From positions 173,501 to 237,500 of the forward strand of contig JAANDG010000147.1 of the NCBI GenBank assembly GCA_036852015.1: a stretch of 64,000 nucleotides of DNA. The letters run 5' to 3'. Origin of the DNA: Pelodera strongyloides. Its lineage: Eukaryota; Nematoda; Chromadorea; Rhabditida; Rhabditidae. Shown here in pieces: positions 55,487-64,000 of this stretch (positions within the stretch are counted from its first letter, which is position 1; the number at the start of each line of letters is the position of its first letter). The notes beneath the pieces are model-generated. The model worked only from the letters and a program-made list of their open reading frames with translations, ran no database searches and was not told where the DNA came from. The translations under genes and the position numbers were made by a program.

Positions 55487-58400
55487 CTAGCTAATCAAAG
55501 ACAGAACGTCAAATTTCGAAAATGGGCGTGGTTTATTGATTGGAACGGGCAGTCCGTGGAGCCCGGCAGTTTGAATTGGAAACGAGGCTACGGTAGGCGG
55601 GACAAGAAATAATGATGGCGGCAGAATGGAGTGATGAACGTTTAAAAATGGATTGGACCAGGATGGGAACATTGCGAATCCCGATGTTGACGTTAGAACA
55701 CAACTCAGCGGTAGAAAAGGAGGCATCTGAAATAAACGATAAAACAACAGTCTTAAATTTGGTGAAGTCATTTAGGCTCCCTTTTTATTTTATATGGCAG
55801 ACCAATAGTTAAAGCGATATAACACTTGGTTTTTTGAAACAAATGTTGGACAATTGCATTACCATTTGTTGGAATTGTGCGAATGAATGCAATTGGACTA
55901 AAAATCGCGCAGTTATTTGAATAAACTACAGGGGAATGCAGGATTCAAAATCCGTTTCCAAAACCGGATGTTATAGCTAATCCGGATGTTATACCATCCG
56001 GATGCTATCGGCGAACGGCGTTGATCATATGTTGATTTGTTATGTTCCGTTGAAGTCTCCCTTTTCAGGACAAATACAAAACATCAAAAAAGGTGTGGCA
56101 AACCACAGAGCTGTGCAAATGGTCGTTATGTAGCAAAATTAACAGAATCGTGAGAATATAATTTCGATTTCTGATCATCAATCATATTGTCCTCGTGAAG
56201 TGAACGCTGATGTACTATTTGCGTGGGAGCACAGTAATTGTAATCAGAGGCCGTACTCAACCAACACACATTGAGCACTCCCTAGGCTTTATGCACTCTT
56301 TAGCTCCCTGGGGAGGCCGGGGAGGGCTCCCTGCGTGTTGGTGAATACGGCCTCAGCATGATGGTATGCAGTTAGCAATTATACACCGCTATTTCTGTTT
56401 TATTGGGTAAGAAGAACAAAACAATTAGACATCATGTAGTTGAGGCTTGGAGTAGGTAAGTTTCTGTTTCTTGCTATGTTATTAGCAATTATGACCTTTT
56501 CGGTACCGTTATAATTAACCTAGTTATAATGCAAAACTGCGAATGTTGGCTGAACTGTTGTTACAGACGAGTTAGTATACTGGCATTAAATAATTGCTGT
56601 AACTTTAAAATAAAACCTACCGTAGTTTGAAACTTGAATGGACAGGGCATTACAGGCGAGAAGCTTGTTTCCAATTGCATTTCGTCATTTGGCTGTATTT
56701 TTGACGGAGTCGTATGTTGATTAGAAGACGGGGCTCTCAGGGCCGTTATCAAGCAACTTGAACGTGGAGGAGGAGTCTTGTCTAAACGTCTTATTATATA
56801 AAAGAGTAACTGTAGCGTGCGCTAACACTCACGTTACGGAACTGTAATTCGAATAAATTGTTCCACTTTGGACATGAAAGAATGCCGCCGTTCAGGGAGA
56901 ATAAACTCATGTAAAAGAACGATGCATGTCTTCATTCGTAAAGATTTTTTTTCATCTACGATGCAGACGTTGTATAAGCATGGAAAGCCGCCTCAGGCTG
57001 CGTAGCCGGCTGGTTTAAAATACAGTAAGCAATAATGCATAACTAAATCTGTAATGCATAAGCCTGAAAAAAGCATGTAAAAAAGGAATATTCAAACTCT
57101 CTGAAGTCTGAAGTACACTGGATCATTTATGTTTTCTTTTTACCTTCTAAAGAAGACGAGCTTGATGACGACTCTCTTTCTCCTAATCGCTGATGGACTG
57201 GAGACAAAGGATGCGATTCACCCTAAAATATATAACATTTATATTAATTATTGATTACTGAACTAATATTAGAACCAATTGCTAAAAGATATATATGATA
57301 ATTGCTTGAATTCACGCTGCTATCCCATTCACTTTTTATTTTGACTGCACAAATAAGCAATCGACACAGTTCGATCACATCATTGTTGTGGGCCCGCTGT
57401 TCTGTTTAGGGAACTGAGGCCGCATTCACCAACACATAGGGAGCCCTTCCTAGGCTCACGAGTCCTCTGAATCCCTTCTGCACCTAAGCACTCTTTAGCT
57501 CTCTGAGGAGGCCAGGGAGGGCTCCCTGTGTGTTGGTGAATACGGCCTCAGATCTTCGCCGGTGTTACTCAGCCAGCACTACACTAACAAAACCTTTGTC
57601 GTGGCACTATGCTTACCTTATTATTATTCTTTATCTCATCCTCCTGATTACTTCTATTTTTCGTATTCCTCCCTCCTTTGATAGTCCTGTCAATCGCTCG
57701 TCGGCTGTCAATTAGCATACATTGAGCACAATCACAGTTTGCAAAAGCACAGTTCTTCTTGTGCTCCTAAAACATTGGTTTACACGGGGAGCTGTAAACG
57801 GTATGCGGTGTCGGTATCGGTAGAACCATATTTAGGAATTCATGTCAAATTTAAAAATAAAAATAATTTTAAGAAAGTAGCTGGACATCAGTGAATATGT
57901 CAATATTCGCTTAGAAGTTAAAAAAATCACCTTTTTCCATTTTAATATTCCATGATTTTTGCATTTCTGGCACACGTAACAAGTGTTCACCTGCAATGAG
58001 ACTCGTTATTAGTATGGGGAAAATACTTTCTGCGTCGCAGAAGCTGAATTACTGTTATATATCATAGTATACCAACCTCCCAATCCCTCCATCATCCCAA
58101 TAATTTATAGTGCCAAGACGAACGCGTTTCACTACTACAAAGTTCCCAAACGTTCTTACAGTCTGAAGATCTTGCTGAGCTAGTACAATATCTGCATCAT
58201 CCTTGTTTGACGTCCGTTGGAACTGTTTGTCCTGTTCCCGCCGTAAACGGATCTGCGTGGACATGAGACTACGACGACGTCTGACGAGGTCACACTGAAA
58301 GTTGGTAGTTAGTAGTCAAGTTTCTGAAAGTGGGAAGTTAGTAGTCAAGTTTCTTTTCTAATCAGACATAAGTTAATGTAGCAGATAAGTTATGGAAATG

Positions 58401-59530
58401 GTTACGAATGGTTGTTTCATTTCATTTGTTACAACGAACCTTGCAGTGTAGTTTGCATATTTGGCTTAGTATGATGGGATTCGAATCTTAATAAATAGCT
58501 CACAGATGTTCACACGACAAATTGGTGCTAATAATAGTCATGTCTATCGACGTCATACCGCACCGGTACGACAAATTGGTAATGGATTTTTGTTAGCTAC
58601 ACCATGGTTAGTGAAACTTACCTTCTCGCATTCGCAATCCCGTCTGGGACAATTATGTCCCCGTGTCTCAACAATTTCACCGTGTTGTCTGCAGATACCA
58701 CAGTGACGTTTTACATCTGAAGACTCTGCTGCGTTAAGTTGCAAATAATGTGACCGTCATCTTAAAGCGAAATGCTAGCCCCTTTGGAAAATTTGCATAT
58801 GATAAGCAAATCCTATGTATCCTATGCTAATTTTGCGCGATCGCCCACGGCAACCGCGCAAAATTAGCATAGGATACATAGGATTTGCTTATCATATGCA
58901 AATTTTCGAAAGGGGCTAGCATTTCGCTTTAAAGGAACGCAGTCACGATATTTTCGAAATTTTTATTTAATTTTTATCAAATATAGGAAGCTATGAGAAA
59001 ACATTCGATACCAACAAACTCGGGGAGAGAATTCACTGAGAATGGGAGTTACTCGACTACAGTTACAGTAGATGCGTAATTGTCCGGGCAAAGGCTCATT
59101 ATAATATAATAAGATACCCTGCAGTGTTAGACAATTGTGATATGCTGTCACTGCAGGGTATTCAATCTCGGCCGCAATACGGGCAATTGCTTTCATTCAC
59201 AATATATTGTTAACCAGTAACTCCCATTCTCAGTGAGTTATCTCCCTCAGTTCGTTTCACGCAAACTTCATATTGGTACCATATCTTCCTTCACACCTTC
59301 CTATATTTAATGAAAATCAAATAAGAATGGCAAATTTATCGTGACTGCGTTCCTTTAAATCGTTTCCATTTTCTAACTCACAAAAGCGTTAGATAACTCA
59401 TCACTGTTCCAGGTCAGGTTCCATCGTGCTCAGTGATAGACGTAAGTGTAGATAAAGCCCTACCTTTGGGTATTCGTTTGCTAATCCCCAGAAAGCGTTT
59501 ACATTGAACTGTTGACTGACTTGATGTCAT
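55487..59530 (-). CDS. Double DM-domain transcription factor, mab-3/dmd-3-like
   Basis: Eight exons on the minus strand: 59464-59530, 58622-58725, 58160-58294, 57931-57990, 57617-57766, 57144-57222, 56621-56733, 55487-55726; all phases agree; 315 residues. DM1: HCGICRQHGEIVETRGHNCP, then RRDCECEKCDLVRRRRSLM. DM2: CYVCQKCKNHGILKWKKEHK, then KNCAFANCDCAQCMLIDSRR. Both show the interleaved Cys/His zinc ligands (C..C..H..C..C.C..C) of Doublesex/MAB-3 DNA-binding domains, each followed by a basic recognition helix, and each split by an intron inside the domain. Two DM domains in a row are typical of nematode MAB-3 and DMD-3, regulators of male development. A Ser-rich region (ESSSSSSSLE) and a Pro-rich C-terminus follow, ending KFDVLSLIS. 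The exon 2 acceptor is a NAGNAG pair (58725 or 58728). Which of the two family members it is cannot be settled here. Confidence 0.92.
55809..55985. mobile_element. Family A-like MITE upstream of DM exon 8
   Basis: AAAGCGATATAACACTTGGT at the left and GTTTCCAAAACCGGATGTTA at the right. In the last intron of the DM gene. Confidence 0.6.
56246..56356. mobile_element. Foldback family D, copy 4
   Basis: AGAGGCCGTACTCAACCAAC and GTTGGTGAATACGGCCTC. In a DM-gene intron. Confidence 0.85.
56790..57020 (-). mobile_element. GC-hairpin / TATATAATAAGA element, inverted copy
   Basis: Reads on the minus strand GCCGGCTACGCAGCCTGAGG to CTACAGTTACTCTTTTATATAATAAG. Same plan as 20335-20550. In a DM-gene intron. 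Confidence 0.6.
57416..57551. mobile_element. Foldback family D, copy 5
   Basis: TGAGGCCGCATTCACCAACA and TGTTGGTGAATACGGCCTCA. In a DM-gene intron. Confidence 0.85.
58764..58931. mobile_element. Near-palindromic MITE (family B), copy 3
   Basis: AAAGCGAAATGCTAGCCCC to GGGGCTAGCATTTCGCTTT, the most perfect palindrome of the family here. In DM intron 1, 36-39 bp upstream of the exon 2 acceptor. Confidence 0.9.
58932..59358. mobile_element. Foldback element abutting the family B copy
   Basis: AAAGGAACGCAGTCACGATA and its complement ATCGTGACTGCGTTCCTTT. Inner inverted pairs CTGAGAATGGGAGTTACT and ATACCCTGCAGTG. In DM intron 1. Confidence 0.85.
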
Positions 59531-59536
59531 CTGGAA
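59531..59536 (-). other. Probable spliced-leader acceptor of the DM gene
   Basis: TTCCAG directly precedes the ATG (leader of 0 nt). Alternatively an ordinary upstream exon is joined here. Confidence 0.35.
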
Positions 59537-60016
59537 TTAACAACCTGAAAGAAAATTTTGTGAAAACAGTAAACAAAAATCGGTTTAAAAACAAGTCAAT
59601 CCATGAGAACAGGGTGACGGAGGACATAGATGTGCACAACACTTTATCAATGAGAGAAAACCGACAAAAATAAGTTCACATTCAGTTCGTGCCTGAGTTT
59701 GAAACTTTGAAACATTGACTTTTGATTATTTTTGGAAAAATTCTTCTGCCTAATTCTGAACCTACGTACGATTGAGAGTGAATGAAAGGCCGAGGAAACA
59801 AAAAAAAAGACTTTCTATAACAAATAAACATTTGGTAACTGTCGTCGCAGAGTTACAAAGGCTCAAAAATTCTTGTGTGTTCTACCTTGAGCGCAATTCA
59901 TATATATGTTATATGATCTGCCATGCTCTTTTTCTGCCTTTCTCTCTCTTTTTTTTGCAACACTGTGGAAAACTCGCCGAGTTTTTTCACTGTTGCAAAA
60001 GACTTCAGTGTTCGCT

Positions 60017-60255
60017 AAAAAAATTAAAGCACATCCGATACATTTAGGCATACGGTGGCGAGAGATTGACCTTAGACACTGTGAAGTAGAGAGACACCAG
60101 AGACGCCGTGAACAGTTTCTTGGTAATCCGAAACCACTGAGGATATTTCGGAGAATCTTTGAAACTTTACCTAACGACCAAATTTTCAAGCATGTAATAA
60201 AGTCGGAGAAAGAATGTCGTTCAGCAGCTAAATTATGGAAGCTTCGCATGGGATA
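60017..60255 (+). CDS. Orphan exon-like frame, basic protein fragment
   Basis: After an acceptor-like ACTTCAG the frame reads KAHPIHLGIRWREIDLRHCE, RHQRRREQFLGNPKPLRIFR, FETLPNDQIFKHVIKSEKEC and RSAAKLWKLRMGY. The composition is protein-like rather than AT-random, with no stop for 80 codons. It then runs into the CA/poly(A) tract with no donor in sight. It may be an exon of an unknown gene, or a retro-copied fragment whose poly(A) is the run that follows. Confidence 0.35.
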
Positions 60256-60257
60256 CA

Positions 60258-60281
60258 CGCACACACATACACACACACGCA

Positions 60282-60351
<70 letters not shown>

Positions 60352-60397
60352 ACACACACCACACACACACACACATAGACACACACACCCTCTCATG

Positions 60398-60456
<59 letters not shown>

Positions 60457-60475
60457 GCACATATTCACACAGCAA
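60258..60475. repeat. CA repeat with an embedded poly(A) run of about 70
   Basis: CACACA (about 60258-60280), then about 70 uninterrupted A, then about 120 bp of CACACA. All frames through it are artefacts. Confidence 0.95.
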
Positions 60476-60976
60476 GTTGCAAAACAAGGTAGTACGTTTA
60501 AACAAAATACAAGTTGCAATCTGACCACTGCAAACCGTTAACGACCGCATTACCGGCACCTCATTTCGTAAATCAACGCCCTCGTTCTCCTCATAAAAAG
60601 TGGTTTAAAAAGCGTTAAATACCAAAGATGTTATTATATTCCGCGGCCTTAGATCACCATGTAAGATACGCGCTACACTCCTTTCACGCCGCTTGACTTT
60701 TGTAGAAAAAAAACGCCAAGGTCCGTACCTCGAAACACCGGCAAAAAACGCCAAAAATGGCAAAAAACGGTTGTGCCATTATGAAAAAGTTGACAGTTTG
60801 TCGAGATGACACTGTTTTAAAAGGAGATTAGGGAATTACAACGGCCTTGCTCGAGAAAAGGTTTCATTATTTCGCATTATTTCATTAATCTCGTAAAAGT
60901 AAAGTTTTTGCATGGTTCAACAAACGATTGCAACGAGGATAATGAGGGAAACTAGGGTGAATTATTGAAATTATCA

Positions 60977-61170
60977 AAGCGGTATGACACTTGGTTTTGA
61001 AACTTATGCTCGGGAACTTTATTTCCGAGAACTATATGCAAATTTACGTGCAATTCTGGCGAGAGGAGCATATCGTTTTGCAGAGAATTCATACGGTTCA
61101 CAAGCATAGATTCATAAACGGCCGAGAAGCATAGTCCGGAAAACTGCAATCTCATGCACCATATGCAAAT
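60977..61170. mobile_element. ACTTGG-type MITE
   Basis: AAAGCGGTATGACACTTGGT at the left; the right end near AACTGCAATCTCATGCACC is degenerate. Confidence 0.45.
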
Positions 61171-61470
61171 TGTTTTCCCTTACGACACAAAACGGAATGC
61201 ACTTATCAAACCACGTTGAAAACAAGACTGATGATGACTTTGAAACATCAAAAATATCTATATATCACAAGACTGTGCGATTCGTTTGAACGTTTCAACA
61301 CGTTCCCTTTTTTATTTATTTTTCCTTTTTTGCGACAAAATTAGCGAGCCAAATGTGTTGGTAGACAATAGGCGAAAGTCGTCTGATTAAACAGAACGGC
61401 GAGAGCGAACGGACAAAAAAATGGAGTTTATTTTCCAAAATTATGAGGCACCTATATCCGGAACCCGTGT

Positions 61471-61725
61471 AAAGCGATATAACAACCGGTCTTTGAAACG
61501 TACGTTGTACGTGGTATGCTGCGTACTCAAGTATGTGCAATTTACCGCGCGATACTGCGCGATTGTAATTAGATTCATTTTCCTCATATAGTGTGTGCAA
61601 CTTACAAAAACCGGGTGCACTACCGCTTTACACGTATCATATGTGGACTACCGCTTTACACGTACCATGTGAATCCAATTGGACAACCTACGCTACAAAA
61701 ACCGGGTGTGCTACCGCTTTAAGGT
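61471..61725. mobile_element. Family A-like MITE with duplicated right end
   Basis: AAAGCGATATAACAACCGGT at the left; right ends AACCGGGTGCACTACCGCTTT at about 61610-61630 and again AACCGGGTGTGCTACCGCTTT at about 61700-61722 (each quoted in part). Confidence 0.65.
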
Positions 61726-61729
61726 AGCA

Positions 61730-62490
61730 ACTGAGATTTATTATTCACTATTTAAACTTCTTTCACTAGGAATTTATGATATGACAAACATATGATTTAT
61801 ACAGGCTATACTAAAGTTGTTTAAAAGGGGTACATAACATTTTTAGAAAAGTTAAAAAAGTATTTCAATTCAAGAACATCTTATCTACACAATTCCATAT
61901 TTTTTGTACGGATAATAAATGTATAAGTAAACCGGGAGAAATTCTGCATATTAATTTCTTGGAGGCTTTGCTTGATTGTACGTAGCGATACCGATACCCT
62001 AGTTTCTACCATAGACCATAGACAGTAGAAATGCATAGCATAGTGTTGAAAAAACGAATGCCGGAGACTTTGTACTTTTAGGTCTATAACTCCAATTCAT
62101 TACCACTTTTCTATCTTTTCTAAGTGCAAATTGACAGATTTATTACTACCGTGCCCTTGTATTCAAGTGAGACTTTACAACCTTTTATCTACAATATTTT
62201 ACAATTGAACACCCCTACTTTTTACAGTTTTTGTCTCATTCGAGTAGAAATGAAACATTTCAGTTTCAACACTGTTTTATGCAAAGGGATACATAATTGT
62301 AAAGGGTTGTTTTGAAGTTTTGAGGGCGTAAACTGAAATTTTATGGTAAGCTCACAAACATCATTATGCTGTAAATTCTCGGGTAGTGCATTCGAGCTAA
62401 AAATACGTATAAGTATGAAAACGGCCAGTAACCCAAGTTTGTGTGGCATTTTTGCTCTACCAAACCACGCTGGATCGACCTATGTAAGTC
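61730..62490. other. Intergenic, no recognised gene
   Basis: AT-rich; frames are short and unsupported. Confidence 0.4.
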
Positions 62491-62496
62491 CCTTTA

Positions 62497-62680
62497 AAGC
62501 GGTATAGCATCCGGACTTTGAAATTTGAAACGTTTGTTGGGAGCTGTATTCTCAAGTACTATGCAAACTGCGCAATACTGTGCGATTTTTTATACTAATT
62601 ATATTCATTTGCATACAACACATGGGAATGCAATAGTCGAGTAGTCCAATATGCGTTTCAAAAACCGGCAAAGGCTGGAT
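62497..62680. mobile_element. Family A-like MITE
   Basis: AAAGCGGTATAGCATCCGGA at the left and TGCGTTTCAAAAACCGGCAA at the right. Confidence 0.6.
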
Positions 62681-62699
62681 GTGTTTCACGGTTGCGCAT

Positions 62700-63560
62700 C
62701 TTATGTGTACATCGCCCAAACCATACATTAATGAAGTCCTGTCTACAGTAAAAAAGGAAAAAAAATGTGAATAAATCCTTTATAAAGAGCAATAAAAGGT
62801 CGCAAATAAATGTCAATCTTTCTATTTACGATGGGCACACCTCATCAGAGTGAAAACGCTAAAATACAACGACAGGGTAGCCCAGTATGAGTCTACTTTC
62901 CAGGGATTTCCCCGATCAACATTAGTAATAACGGTTTATCGATTACAGGAATATCTCATAATCAAAAGGCAACCCTTAGCCTAAGACGGCATAGTAATTT
63001 TGAGTGTACTTGGTCACTAAGTCCCCTTAATTTATTCGTATTCGTAATAAGTGCTCCATAGGCATAGTACCGTTCAGGTAGGATAACCGTAAGCTTTTAT
63101 ACATAACAACGTCTTCTTTACTTTAGTCCTTTATGTACATTAAAAGGTACTTATTTATCCAAGGGTGGCTCAACATCGCATCCAAAGCTTCTTACTTGTT
63201 CCGCAAATGTCTGAGAAGTTTTCTCTACAACATGCAGATGGTAGAATGTTCGACGTCTTCATTTAATAATAAATAACACTTTATTGGTATGATAATAAGG
63301 CTGTAAGGACCAAAGAAAACCCAAAGATGTGGGTGCTTATAAAACACGGCATGTTTTCGTGTAATACTTTTGTCTATAAGGAATTACCTTTCACCATCAT
63401 TTTGGTCCCTCGTCACTTCAGCAAACTTCAGTATAAGTGCGTTGTGAAGCGCCGTATCTTAGGGTTCCTGTTGGTCGACTTAGTTACTTTTACCCTGCAT
63501 GCTGTTTCTCTTTGGTTACCAATAAATCATATTATTAAACATACGGAATGCTCTACGCAA
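62700..63560. other. Intergenic, no recognised gene
   Basis: No splice-consistent coding or clear repeats. The 137-residue frame at 63327-63740 runs through a tRNA-like repeat and is treated as chance. Confidence 0.4.
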
Positions 63561-63567
63561 AAACACA

Positions 63568-63605
63568 GCCCCAGCCGGATTCGAACCCGTCATCTCTTAC
63601 TCATG
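63568..63605 (-). mobile_element. tRNA-like B-box remnant
   Basis: Minus strand GACGGGTTCGAATCCGGCTG. A matching A-box region is not clear, so this is probably a SINE fragment. Confidence 0.4.
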
Positions 63606-63871
63606 AGTCCTCAGTCCTCACAACACAAAACGCTATTGATGAGGCATACGGGTTGGGAGCTCATTTATATTTTCCGTATTAAACCTAGCTTTCGGTGTTT
63701 CAAAAAGTATTGGTCTGGGCACATAACCATTGGCCACTAGACCTTTGCACGGAACGCAAAAACTGTCCATTTTAATAACGACGTCGCGTTAATTATCCGC
63801 GATGTTTCTTTCTCACCATAATTGCACTTCTTCACACGGAAGAGGGTCTAGACCTTTAGATGATTTACTGT

Positions 63872-63942
63872 AGCTCCGATAAACGGATGATATGTCCTCC
63901 TCCTCCTCTCTCTCTCCGATAAACGGATGATATGTCCTCCTC

Positions 63943-63975
<33 letters not shown>

Positions 63976-64000
63976 ATCTCTCTCTCTTTCTCTCTTTGCC
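63872..64000. repeat. Duplicated 42-bp unit running into (CT)n
   Basis: CTCCGATAAACGGATGATAT plus GTCCTCCTCCTCC occurs twice in tandem (about 63872 and 63914), then CT repeats to the window edge. Confidence 0.9.

Noticed and set aside
59863..60559. Frames of 211-221 residues with poly-Lys or poly-Phe
   Set aside because: They exist only because the poly(A) and CA tracts contain no stops; only 60017-60255 looks protein-like.
63327..63740. 137-residue frame near the right edge
   Set aside because: It runs through a tRNA-like repeat (the SRIRTRHL string is a translated B-box) and has no family match.
1..64000. Bacterial promoters, ribosome binding sites or operons
   Set aside because: All recognised genes are intron-rich and eukaryotic; nothing supports prokaryotic features.

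Overview
This window is nuclear DNA of a eukaryote, almost certainly a nematode. Three observations point there. (1) There is a roughly 120-bp array of TTAGGC, the nematode telomere unit, at 12356-12475. (2) Most genes with an identifiable start have a TTTCAG-type 3' splice site 0-20 nt upstream of the ATG and no visible exon before it, the usual footprint of spliced-leader trans-splicing. (3) The gene content fits: a two-DM-domain mab-3/dmd-3-type regulator and a nematode-style BPI/LBP protein. Most of the provided open frames are chance. The real genes are split into many short exons, which I rebuilt by hand from splice sites and reading phase; every join stated as phase-consistent was checked base by base.

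Layout. 47-3658 (-): N-terminal part of a SEL-1/SEL1L ERAD adaptor, continuing off the left edge. 5990-6820: five-copy 169-bp satellite. 7987-9562 (-) and 12554-14250 (+): two divergent paralogues of an unrecognised protein. The left copy has three tandem, phase-incompatible (mutually exclusive) versions of one small exon. Between the pair lie a CA/CG microsatellite, foldback elements and the TTAGGC array. 16890-21741: three Pmp3/UPF0057 small membrane-protein genes (one -, two +). 23400-25069 (+): a small secreted, possibly GPI-anchored protein. 26338-31961 (-): complete 11-exon mitochondrial elongation factor Ts. 32100-38300: transposon-rich and gene-poor. 38399-54131 (+): complete 18-exon BPI/LBP/CETP-family secreted lipid-binding protein. 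55487-59530 (-): 8-exon double-DM-domain transcription factor. 59600-64000: repeats and one orphan exon-like frame.

The other conspicuous content is a dense population of short inverted-repeat elements (MITEs and foldbacks) in at least ten families. The commonest begins AAAGCGAAATACCGGCCGG and has about 15 copies. They sit in introns and spacers, and several end 12-33 bp from a splice acceptor or exactly on a stop codon. There are also tRNA-derived elements, two of them about 410 bp with the tRNA-like part in the middle rather than at the head, and four elements built from repeats of GGGGCCATATCGGGG.

The genes do not form a pathway. SEL-1 acts at the ER, EF-Ts in mitochondria, Pmp3 in membranes, BPI outside the cell and the DM protein in the nucleus. 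No operon is evident. I found no CRISPR array, bacterial gene or complete autonomous transposon.
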